A DNA stretch of 64,000 nt from assembly GCA_012931725.1 (NCBI GenBank), contig CM022946.1, forward strand, positions 54,881,194 to 54,945,193, in the 5' to 3' direction. The stretch is from Litsea cubeba. Its lineage: Eukaryota > Streptophyta > Magnoliopsida > Laurales > Lauraceae. This document shows positions 11,650 through 22,277 of the stretch, piece after piece. Every line of letters begins with the position of its first letter. The first letter of the stretch is position 1. Below the pieces are notes generated by a model that made no database searches, was not told the origin of the DNA, and saw only the letters and a list, made by a program, of their open reading frames with translations. The position numbers and the translations under genes were made by a program.

Positions 11650-13075
11650 ACTTGAGGAGCTAAAAGTTTGGCTAGAGACCATTTTTGGCTAAGCTCATAT
11701 AGCAGAAACTATCCTTCTTTTTTTTGGTACCACATGTATTTCTTGGTACTTTTTTTTTGTTTTTGTTTGTTTTCCCTCCGCTCACTTAAATCTTTTTGTG
11801 ATAAAGCAATTACTAAATGGAATTTGATCAAAAGTTTGTCATTTTGTGAAAATCTTTTGTCAAATGATTGTTTTGGCATGGGAGCCAGATTTTGTTTGTG
11901 GCATGAAGGCCAATTTTGGCATGAGAGCCAGTTTTTGTAGCATTAATAGCCTGTTTTTATGGCATTGATAGCCGGGTTTTTTTTTTAAAGCCAAGTTTTG
12001 GTTTGTGGCATTGATAGCCGATTTTGGTGGCATTTATAGCCAGTTTTGGTGGCATTTATAGCCGGTTTGTGGCATTTATAGCCAGTTTTGGTGGCATTTA
12101 TAGCCTGTTTTGGTTTTCAAAAATGCAAGTATCGACTAAAAGTCACCTCCCTGCTGAATGGTCTTGCAAGTATCGATGGAATGTCGCATCCTTGCTCATT
12201 CGGTTGCGAATGTCGATGGAATGTCCCCTCATCGCGGATTTGGGTGCAAGTATCGATGGAATGTCGCATCTTTGCTCATTCGGTTGCGAGTATCGATGGA
12301 ATGTCGCCTCCTCGCAGATTTGGGTGTAAGTATCGATGGAATGTCGCATCCTTGCTCATTCGGTTGCGAGTATCGATGGAATGTCGTCTCCTCGTGGATT
12401 TGGGTGCAAGTATCGATGGAATATCGCATCCTTGCTTTTCAAAAAATTTGGTTTTGCAGGTACTGACTTGATGTCGTTTCCCCACGATTTTTGAAATTTG
12501 CGTTGTGGATATCAACTGAAATGTTGCATCTCCATGATTTCTTGGTTTTTTCGAACCCTTGAAATTTGGGTTGTGGATATCAACTGAAATGTTGCATCTC
12601 CACGGTTTTAGGTTTTGGGTTTTGCAAGTATCGACGAAATGTCGCTTCCCTGCGATTTTGAAAGTGTCGAACATGGTTCGCATTCTTCCGATTGGTGCGA
12701 GTATCAACTAAGCGTTGCTTCCTTGTGGTTTTTGAAAAACCATTTTTTTTGTTTAAAGACATGAGGGTCGTAAATTTTGACCTAAAACCATTTTGATGGT
12801 AAAAGGCAGGGTGGACTAGGGTGGAAATCCCTGAATCCGGATTTTGTTTCAAACCATGAATTTTGGGTTCAAGGATCGAAAATTTTGGTCAAGTCAGGGA
12901 GAGGCTCCTAAACTTGGAACTTTTAAACAATGAAACGATGAAAGTAAGCATTGTTTGAATTTCTAGAAATTTCAACATTTGATATGAAAATTCTAAAAGA
13001 GTGGGTTTGACGAGCGAGTACCTGGAAATAGGTTTTGGCAGTACAGGCATTGCTCTTACCTAGTTGGGTAAGTCC
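11650..13075 (-). repeat. 3' spacer with tandem repeats, minus-strand Tat element
   Basis: Non-coding stretch between the integrase end and the antisense gene. Its first ~50 bases are the tail of the antisense gene. The rest mirrors 30265-32003. It has short GGCATT(T/G)ATAGCC units near 11880-12115. It has alternating GTATCGATGGAATGTCGCATCC units of about 45-60 bp at 12165-12440. It has two longer units carrying TATCAACTGAAATGTTGCATC at 12500-12610. Plant Tat elements are known for hypervariable tandem repeats at this position. Confidence 0.85.
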
Positions 13076-16000
13076 TCAAGGGTAGTACCGCTTTAAGAAC
13101 TTGCCGTTGATGGGCAACATACATCTGTCACCCTCCATGTTTAGGAGTGTGTATGCGCCGTTGGAGAAAACTTTGTCAATGACTTAGGGTCCCTCCCATT
13201 TTTGCTCAAACTTGCCTTTGGACTTATGAGCGAAGACCATTGGTCTTTTTACCGTAAGAACCAGGGCACTCTTTTTATAGGTGTGTTGCCTGACCTTCTT
13301 GTCGAAAGATCCGCCATGCGTGCTTGGTAAAGTTCAATGCTTTGTCGAGCTTCGACATCAAGATTGTCCAGCTCATGGAGTCGTAATTTGACATTGCTTT
13401 CTTGAGTCATGTCATTTTGCAAAGATACCCTTAAAGAATGAATTTGTACTTCTAAGGGTACGACAGCTTCGCATCCATAGACCAAGGAGAATGGTGTGCT
13501 ATGGGTTGGTCCTCGAATGGTGGTTCGATAGGCCTACAAAGCTTCAGATAGTTTGTCGCTCCAGTCTCTTTTGTGACCAGAGACCATTTTCTTGAGGATT
13601 TTGCAGAGTGTCTTGTTGAAAGCTTCTGCTAATCCATTTACGGACGGGTTGTATGGAGTCGAATGACAGCTTTGAATTTGTATTTGTCGCAGAACCTGTA
13701 GAATCGATGATCCCGGAATTGTGGTCCGTTATCATGGATGAATCTTTTGGGTATGCCGAAACGACAAATGATGTTGGTGCACGGGAACTGAAGGACTGAT
13801 AAGGTCTTCATTTCGTTGAGCGTAAATGCTTCTGACCACTTGGAGAAATAATCTGTAGCGGCGAAGATGAAGCGATGTCCTTTGCTTGAAGGGGGAGAAA
13901 TAGAACCTATGATGTCCATACCCCAGGTTTCGAAAGGCCGTGAGATCGCTATAGGATGCAGCCATTCTGGAGGCATGTGAATGTAATCTCCGTGAACATG
14001 GCATTGTTGGCAGCACTTAGCAAATTGCATTGCGTCAGCTACCATGGTAGGCCAGTAATAACCTAACCTTTTTATCTGATTGTAGAGCTTGGGACCAGCC
14101 TGATGAGCTCCACAAAGACCAGTATGAACTTCTTTGAGTGTTTATTCAGCTTCTTGTTGTGACAAGCAGCGTAGAATTACTCCATTGAAGGATTTCCTGT
14201 AAAGGATTTTTGAATGAATATCCAAATAAAAGCTTGGGGCTCGCCTTTAGATGTTTACCCGTTCTTTTGGATCTTCAGGTAGGATTCCAAACATAGTGTA
14301 ATCAATGAACGGATTCCTCCGGTCGCCAATTGAAGGTTGAAGGATAGAAATCCGACTTCCAACCACTCGGTGGCATTCATCAACTGCTTGGTGTGTGTTA
14401 AGAGGAGGGAGGATTCTTCTCTCGCACACTGTGATTTGCATGTTTTCCCCTTCCTGGATTTCCATAGATGCAGCAAGTCTAGCCAGGGCATCTGCACGTA
14501 TGTTTTCACCTCTACGAATATGGGTGATGTGACAAGTGTCAAACTTTTACAGAAGCGATTGTACCTTGTTGTAGTACGGTAGCAGATCAGGCATCCTGAC
14601 TTTAAATTTCTGATTCATCTGATTGACGATCAGTTGAGAGTCTCCAAAGACTTCCAGCACGGTGATGCCAGATTCGATGGCGAGTTCCAATCCTAGGATT
14701 AAAGCTTGGTATTCAGCTGTATTATTTGTGCATGGTTCCAGTAGCGAGAAAGCGGGTGGAATCATGTATTTGTCGGGGCTAACAAAGAGGATGCCAACTC
14801 CCGAGATCAGCTGTCTTTTTTCATTTGTCCTGGTTGCACCGTCAAAGTACATGTCCCAGGAGGCATTTTGTGAGAAAGTCTCCACATTGTAGACTGGTTC
14901 GTCTGGGAGATCATCTCTGAGTGGAGAATCTTCAGGCAATGGATGCTCTACGAGAAAGTCCGCTAGAGCTTGCCCTTTGATCGCTTCTTGTGGTACATAC
15001 CTAATATCAAATTGTGACAGAAGGATGAACCATTTTGCTAGTCGGGCATTGAGAGAACCTGCTTTTGTGACAAGGACCTTCAAGAGGTTGATCCTCAAGA
15101 CCAGGTAGACTGTGTTGGAAAGCAAGTAGTGATGTAGCTTTTGTACAGCGAACATCACTGCAAGGCATTCTTTTTTGACTGGAGAGTAACGATGCTATGC
15201 ACTTACTAGCATGCATTTTCTTGTGCAAGTAAAGCGCCTAGAGAGTGATCAAGGGCTCTTGCGTACAAGATGAATGGTTTTCCAGTGGTAGGAGCAGCTA
15301 ACACTAGAGGTTTGGTCAGGTATGTCTTGATATCTTGAAATACAGCTTCACAGTCAGCATTCCAGACAAAGTTTACACCCTTTTTCATCAACTGGGAGAA
15401 TGGATGACACTTCCCCGAAAGATTGGAGATGAACCGTCTGATGTAGGCCAATCTCCCTTGAAGCCCTTTGAGTTCTCTCAAGGTTCTTGAAGAGGGCATT
15501 TCTAGAATGGCTTTGACTTTGATGGGGTCAAACTCTATTCCAGCTTTCCGAACTAGGAATCCGAGGAACTTACCCGACAAGACGCCAAAGAAGCACTTTA
15601 GAGGATTCATTCGCATTTGTGTTTGCGAAGCCGGAGGAAGACTTCTCGAAGATCTTTGAGATGGTCTTGTTTTCTTTTGCTTTTGACGGTGAGGTCATCA
15701 ACGTAACATTCGACCATCTTGTGCTGCATATCTTGGAATATTTTCATCATAGCCCTCTGATATGTGGCACCAGCATTTTTCAGACCAAATGGCATGACAG
15801 TGTAGCGATACACGCCAAATGGGGTTCGAAAGGTATGTTTTTCATCTTCAGGATGCATCTTTATCTGATTGTAGCCAGAGAAGCCACCGTGAATGTCATT
15901 CGCTCGAATCCACAGGTATTGTCAATCATTATCTCGGTATAAGGTGCGGGAATTCATCTTTAGGGCATGCGCCATTCAGGTCTCTATAGTCAATATAGAT

Positions 16001-16924
16001 CCTGATCTGCCCGTTTTTCATTGTCACGGGGACAATGTTGGCCAACCATTCAGGATGTTGTTCCTCACGGATGAAGCCGACGCTTTTGAGTTTTTGAACT
16101 TCTTGTTCAATTTTATCCATCACATCTGGACGGAATCTTCTTTGGCCCTGCTTGACAGGCTTGATGTCTTCCTGAAGATTAAGTTTGTGGACTGCTACTT
16201 TGGGATCTAAACCAGGCATTTCAGCGTAAGACCATGCGAAGCAATCGACAAACTCACGAAGAAAAGCGATATACTCGGGTAACTCATCATCCTTTATATT
16301 CTTGCTTATGAATACAGGACGTGGGTTATCTGGCGTTCCCAAATCTATCTTTTGAACAGGATCTTCCGTTGGAAGGGTTCGAAGGTGGTTCCTCCACAAC
16401 ATTTTCGGAGACTTCCAGCTCAACGAAACCTTCTGGGGTTTCAAGGGCATTTCCAGACCAAGGTTTGTTCCTTTCTATGGGTCTTCTTGATCGGTGATCT
16501 TTTCAAGGTTTGCTATGAGATGGTCCCAATCGCCTGTTGAAATCGGGTCGAAGTAAGGTACTTCTTTTGGAGACGAGGGTTCTTCTCAGTCAGAATACCA
16601 TACGTCTGTGTTATCGGACAATTCCACTTCATCATCAGAGAAATCGTACCAATTGGATGAGTTTCCTGGATCTTTGTCAGGTGACTCATCGAAGAGATAT
16701 CCAGGGAGATCGATGTCTTCATGGACTTGAGATGTTGAGGCTTGGTCAGCATATTGACTTTTAAGCCTTTGTGTCAACTGTCTCAGGGGGGTGTCAGGAT
16801 CATACCCTAACCCATGTGAAGACTTTTCTACATGGCCGTAGAGTCTCCATTCTTCCGGCTGGCTTTTGGTCAAGGTGGGCCCCAATGGCGTGAGAATATC
16901 GTGGCCTTCTCCCAAACCGACTGG
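13076..16924 (-). pseudogene. pol of minus-strand Tat element: RT, RNase H, second RNase H, integrase
   Basis: Polymerase polyprotein that copies the RNA into DNA and integrates it. In order on the minus strand: a linker with a G-patch-like GLGY (about 16810); RT from about 16330 to 15400, with YVDD at 15694-15705; the connection/first RNase H to about 15010; a second RNase H at about 14870-14560 with DGA, TAEYQAL and GDSQL acidic motifs; integrase with the C-C pair near 14010, then GMDIIG and HDNGPQF; the chromodomain-less end (GKFLKRYYP) stops at 13076-13078. The doubled RNase H is a Tat hallmark. Several frameshifts and stops break it. No D-[ST]-G protease motif is seen; that part should lie near the 16924 junction. 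Confidence 0.9.
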
Positions 16925-18616
16925 GTTTGCCGAGAATGGGCAATCCGGTAATAGCGCTCAGCTCCTTCAAAGAAAAACCAATCTCACCATTCGTCACAAT
17001 GAAGGTATTGGTTTGAGGGAGGAACGACTCCAGCATAGCCATGAAGGCCTTGTCGGAAAAGATCACGGTCTCCCCAAAAGCGCGGACCGCATCAAAAATC
17101 CCGGCTTCCTTCAAAACGGCGCCACCAATCAGCAGGACGCGATCAGTCCACGACTTCCACTCGGAGTCAGCATTGAAACGACCTCGAAGTCGAAAAGGCT
17201 TGATCCAATTGCTGCCGTCACCGCTGAAAATACCAAGGCCCACCGGTCTCAAATCGACCGACGGATAATCAGAGCCCTGGTAGCCGCTGGATGGCATCAA
17301 CAGGTCCATGTCAACAGGCGACCTCTCCGTATATCCAGGAGAACCGCCAACAAAAACCCCGGTCTTGATTACATTTGTCCTTCTCACCCAGCTTGGAGGA
17401 TCTTCCCTCTTGGGGCACGTGGGGGCAAGGCTCAGAATCGAGACGGTGCGATCAAACATCGACCGGGGTAGTAACAGTCTTCTTCTCACCATCTGCTGTG
17501 AAGGAAAACTGAAAAGATCTCCTCTGGTATGTAATGTCGTCAGGGACTGCATCACCAAAGAAGAAGGTAGGCTTGGGCAAAATGCTCTGATCTTCCATCA
17601 CCCATGGACGACTGCTTACCATGATCTTATAGAATTCCTCTCCCTTGAGAGTGATCAGTCGCTGCCTCATCTCATCTCTGTTGAGGGAGTCGCACTCTTC
17701 CAGATTTCTCTCAACGTACTGGACCTTCTCGAAAGCCTGCTGAACGGCCGGATTAGAAGATCTAGAAGATCGACGAGGTACGCTTGTAGCAGGCTCTTTA
17801 CCCTTGTTCGCTCTGGAGGAACCACCTGAAAAGGATGGAAAAGAAAAAGATCAAACATCAAAATGACAGAATCTCGCTAAAAAAAAATCTGGCGAAATTT
17901 TGACATGATGACGGGGCAATTCCGAAGAAAAGGAACTATCCCGAAAGAAATAGAAAGCTTGAAGATGGGCTCAACATCGCTGCGAGCTCCGAAACTCCAA
18001 ACTTTCGAAACCTAAAAGTCTCCGCAAAATCAGGAAGGGCTCAACATCACTGCGAGCTCCAAGTTCCCAAATTTGCAAACACTTTCAGGTATGCAATCAC
18101 ATCATGCTACAAATTTAAATTACAAATTAAAGGCATGCATGAACATCTAGATTTGCGAAAAAAAAAAGGCATTATCATGATGAGAAAAAAAAGGGAAAGA
18201 AAAGAAACTTTCTCTAAAAAAAAAAAGGGAGGAGAAAGAAAACAAAAAAGAAACCAAACTCTCTCAAAAAAAAAAGAGGAGGAGGGAAAGAAAAAAAAAA
18301 AAAAAGAAAAATTTTTTAGGGGCTGGCCCACAGGCCGTGGCCCACAGGCCACGTGGCCGTACGGCCAGATCCGTACGGATCTGTCCGTACGGCCCACACA
18401 AAAAAAAAAACAAACATGAAAAAAAAAAAAGAAAAGAAAGCAAAAAAAAAAAAAAAAAAAAACACGTGTAAAAAAAAAAAAAAGGGGGAAAACACGTGGA
18501 AAAAAAAAAAAAGAAAAGAAGAAAAGAAAAAGAAAGAAACAAAAAAGAGAAAGAACTTTTTTTCCTACAAATGAAGTTTTCTTGAAAAAAAAAAAGGAGA
18601 ACTTACTTGAAGCCAT
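16925..18616 (-). pseudogene. Antisense PMD-type gene, 5' part (first two exons)
   Basis: Only copy with an intact gene start. Exon 1 is ATGGCTTCAA (18607-18616), donor GTAAGT at 18606, intron 17826-18606, acceptor TTTTCAG, exon 2 from 17825. The join gives MASSGSSRANKGKEPATS in frame. Exon 2 continues through a basic/Ser-rich stretch into a conserved core ending GEIGFSLKELSAITGLPILG. One extra G near 17465-17468 (GACCGGGG versus GACCGGG at 35550-35560) shifts the frame. The gene is cut at 16924/16925 where it abuts pol of the minus-strand element. It is the counterpart of 35033-36315; a 392-bp block kept here (17579-17970) is deleted there. Confidence 0.75.
18300..18405. repeat. GC-rich palindrome block in intron 1 of the antisense gene
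   Basis: Overlapping palindromes GGCCGTACGGCC, GATCCGTACGGATC and repeated GGCCCACAGGCC lie in an island between long poly-A tracts. The block recurs at about 36020-36100. It could form hairpins in either strand's RNA; function unknown. Confidence 0.6.
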
Positions 18617-19291
18617 TGATGGAGAAGAAGAAGAAAACTCTTGAAGATCTTGAAGAAGAAAAGCTCTTGGTCTTGAAGCCCTCTTGAGATTATTGCAAAA
18701 GAAAGTAGTAAGAGCAAGAGATCCAACCTCCTCCTTGCTTTTATAGAGGAGAGCAAACCAAAGAAGGAAAGAAGAACGAGGTAAGTGTTACTAATTAGTA
18801 ACCTTACCAAAAGAAAGAAATTAGAAAGATTCTTTCCAAAAGAAAGATATCTTGAGAGATTTTCTCCTAAAATCAATCTATGACGGATTCTTTCCCAAAA
18901 GAAAGATATCTTGAGATATCCTATCCCAAAATAAAGGGATCTTGAGAGATTTTCTCCTAAAATCAATCTATGACGGATTCTTTCCCAAAAGAAAGATATC
19001 TTGAGATATCCTATCCCAAAATAAAGGGATCTTGAGAGATTTTCTCCCAAAATCAATCTATGACGGATTCTTTCCCAAAAGAAAGATATCTTGAGATATT
19101 CTATCCCAAAAATAAAGGGATCATGAGAGATTCTCTCCAAGTAAAGATATCCTTAGATATTCTCTATCCAAATGAGATATTTTTGGATATTCTTTACAAA
19201 AATGACACCATATGAGATCTAAGCCATTTCAAAAGCTTAAGGTCCCATGGGTTAGCCCATATGAGCCAGGTTTGACCACCTAGGCACAAAA

Positions 19292-19323
<32 letters not shown>

Positions 19324-19968
19324 TTTTGGGCTTTTAGTCAAAGAGAAATCCCTCTTACCAAGAGCATACAAAAATGGTTCCATGCCTCTTTTGAGTTGAT
19401 TGGACCATACAAAAGAAAATTCCAAGCCCCATGAGCTTCCAAAAATCAAACCATCCAGCCTCATATACCAAATTGAGCCAAAATCTTGAAATTGACATTC
19501 CACAAAAATCAAACCAAATCCTGGTCCCCTAACTTGCCACATACAGCCTGTTAGGTCACAAGACCAAAACCAAAAACCAAAACCTGATCCCCTAACTTGC
19601 CACATACAGCCTGTTAGGTCACAAGATCAAAACCAAAATTGATCCCCCAACATTCCACATACAGCTTGTTGGGTCACACGATCAAAACCAAACCTGACCC
19701 CCTAACCTGCCATATATAGCCTGTTAGGTCACAAGGTCAAAACCCAAATCCACATCCCTGATGTCATCTTCAAAACTTTGCCTCGAGATGGTACGTGATC
19801 CCTTTCACCACCATAAAATTCCCCTGGAAGCTCAAAAGGCTACAAATACCAAAAAGAAAGATTGCTCAAAGACTCTTGGTCAAGTCACAGGCTCTCCTTC
19901 AAAAATCTCTTCGAGGCACATCGACTACAAAAGTTAAGCAACTCGCCGCTGTACCTCGAGGGGGCATT
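18617..19968 (+). other. 3' non-coding region and polypurine tract before LTR
   Basis: On the retroelement strand this is the last internal stretch before the LTR. On the other strand it is the upstream region of the antisense gene. It holds about three ~118-bp tandem units (18860-19110; GATATCTTGAGATATCC core). It also holds four ~65-bp units around CCACATACAGCCTGTTAGGTCA (19480-19740) and a long poly-A run at 19285-19315. The short polypurine tract GAGGGGG (19958-19964) lies just before the LTR start and would prime plus-strand DNA synthesis. Confidence 0.7.
18738..18745 (-). promoter_or_regulatory. TATA box of the antisense gene
   Basis: The minus strand reads CTCTATAAAAGCAAGG. It lies about 120 bases upstream of the ATG at 18616, which fits a plant TATA promoter with a 5' UTR of roughly 90 bases. 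It is repeated identically at 36437-36444. No other candidate TATA lies close to the start. Confidence 0.6.
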
Positions 19969-22256
19969 TGTTGACACCAAAAATGTCACTTTGCCTTTCC
20001 AAGATCCAAAGAGCTACATGAAGTCGCAACCTGCCATAAATAGGCAATGCTGCTTCCAAAAATAAAATCTTGTCAGAATCAAACAAAAACTGCAAGATTC
20101 TTCCAGACAGCCAAAAGAGGAGTACACAAGAAGTTTCAAGCCATTTCAAGATCATTTGGCCTAACTTCGCTTCTCCGACAGCCAAATCAAGCCTCTCGGC
20201 GGTAAAGCTCTCCGGGACCATGATTTCCAAGACAGAACCTATGGATCATCTTAAAATGACTCCAATAGGTTCCCTGTCAAATTTCAAGTCAATCGGACAT
20301 CGGTTGACCGCACATCAAACCGCGACATCTTCATCGCGACAAAAAGCAAGTCTACAGGTGATAGGACCCCAAACGGCTTCAAAACTCAAACAAAAGCCTA
20401 TGGTTGGTCTTATTTATTGCTCAGCAGGCTTCACACCAAATTTCAGGTCATTCCGACATCGTTTGACCCAGTTTCAGCTTTTGACGGAAAATCGGCAGCT
20501 CTGCGCGACAAAGTCTTCGGCTTTCTCAGGAAATTGGAAACTTTGCAAAATAAAATGCAAGGATTCTCATCAGGTTTCCTACAAAGAAATCAGGCCAATA
20601 AATGATCAAAATGTCAAAGAAAGTACAGAAGAAAAAAGAATCAGAAAAAAGCAAAAACGGACGCAAAACGGGACCAGAAAGGGGGAAAACCCCCCAGGGT
20701 CGCAGACCCCTGCGACCCTGGGCCAGGGTCGCCGGCGACCATGGACCCCGGGGTCGCCGGGAAAGCCCCGGAAACCCCGGTTTTCGCCGTTTTTTTCGCG
20801 ATTCGAGAAGCCCAGCCTCTGGTACTTTCCAAAATTCATGCTTTTGAGACACCAAGTCCTCTGATATCCGTCCAAAACACGGGTAAATCATCAAGAGTAT
20901 CAAAGACAGTATTGATCGCCACCCGGTCAACCAAAAAAAGTGTGCTTTCCACCCGACCGATCGAGAAATCGACAGGACAGATGGCACCGACCCGCTGTTG
21001 GCAACAAGCACCTGAAATTACATGGTCATCTGATGTCGATCTACATGAAGATCCATCGATGATCATCGACAGAAGAATTCCAAAAGACATGGCACGGCCC
21101 GCGACTCTTCAGCTGCTCGGCGACCACTTAATGCGATTAATTGACTAGCTTTATTACAGTCATTAATCCATTTCTTTGGACGGCCCAATCAGAAGCAAGC
21201 ATTCGGGAGTTACAAGTCAAGAAATTCATGGCATTTAACCCATGAAACTCCTCCCATCATGGCGATTAAAGGCGATTAAATGCCCTTAATCTCCTCCGGC
21301 CAATCAGAAGCCAAGAAAAAGGAGTTACAAAATAAACAATTCAATTTTGTAACTCCTCCCATTATGTGGCTTAATGACATTAAAAGCCCATAAGCTCTCC
21401 TAAATGGCTACCAAGAGCCTATAAATAGGAGAGCACTCCAAAGGAATCCAGATCGGAAAAAACACACAACAAACATCAGACAGCAGTCAGAAATCCAGAG
21501 AAAAGAAAAAGAGAGAAAACTCTGCGGAAGTTCTACACCGGCCACCGCAACAAGGTGATAAAAGTCCCTTGGGGGGTACCCCCCCCCCCAAGGTCCTTGC
21601 CTTCTCCTCCTGCCTCCAATGGCTTAGATATGGCTTTTCAGCCCGTCTACTCGGTTTTTTATTGGACATAGGACCTTCCTTTGGTCTTTGTCTTCTAAAA
21701 ACCCGAGGTTATAGCCAAGCCAAGCGAATCAATAGCATCCTCTGTTCTCATCTGCATGGATGATGGCGAAGCCCACATATGGCTTGCGACCGTCAATCTA
21801 AACGAGTCCCCCACAATCTCCTGAGAAGTTAGATCCTCCTTTTCTTGCTTTTTCATTGTAGTTTGTATTTTTTAAAAGAGACAAAAATCACAATTCTTGT
21901 CTTTCATTGTTGATAAGGATTGTAAATCGGCTATAAACGCCAAAATCGGCTATAAACGCCAAAAATCGGCTATAAATGCCAAAAAATCGCCTTTCACGGC
22001 AAACCAAGAAAAATGTCTCTTTTCTTAAATATATGTGCAATGGAAAACTTGAAAGAAGTTGATTTCCTTTTTACTTGCGAAGGTTGATCTCCGGATCACC
22101 ACTTGCAATTCCAAGTAAAAATAGAAAACCTGGCACACCCGCAAAAAAAAGAAATGTTGATGCACGCCCCTGCCCCCCGGTCACGAAAGGGTCGGACCCG
22201 ACGGACTCCCACGTCCGCCGACCTCGGTAGGAACCGAGCAGGAGCGCGGTCCATCA
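19969..22256 (+). repeat. 5' LTR of plus-strand Tat element
   Basis: 2288 bp, TGTTGACACC...GGTCCATCA. U3 carries repeated blocks around TGACCTGAAATTTGAC-like words and a GC-rich GGGTCGC palindrome island (20690-20785). The TATA box is at 21420-21427, a poly-C/G run lies near 21581, and the CGGCTATAAACGCCA cluster is at 21925-21990. This LTR is shared: it is also the 3' LTR of the partial unit 16925-19968. Confidence 0.93.
21420..21427 (+). promoter_or_regulatory. TATA box of 5' LTR
   Basis: CCTATAAATAGGAGAG, conserved in all four LTR copies that keep U3. Transcription of the element RNA would start near 21450, giving a leader of about 2.8 kb before gag. Confidence 0.8.
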
Positions 22257-22259
22257 AGC

Positions 22260-22277
22260 TGGCACACCCGGTGGGAC
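22260..22277 (+). other. Primer-binding site of plus-strand Tat element
   Basis: TGGCACACCCGGTGGGAC, three bases after the LTR, identical to the site in the two minus-strand copies. Typical of the Tat lineage. Confidence 0.88.

Noticed and set aside
18107..18616. Phe-rich minus-strand frames that look like membrane proteins
   Set aside because: They translate long poly-A/poly-T tracts in intron 1 of the antisense gene. Only the first four codons (MASS) belong to a real exon.
18565..19140. Minus-strand frame with a repeated ~39-residue unit
   Set aside because: Arises from the ~118-bp non-coding tandem repeat upstream of the antisense promoter.
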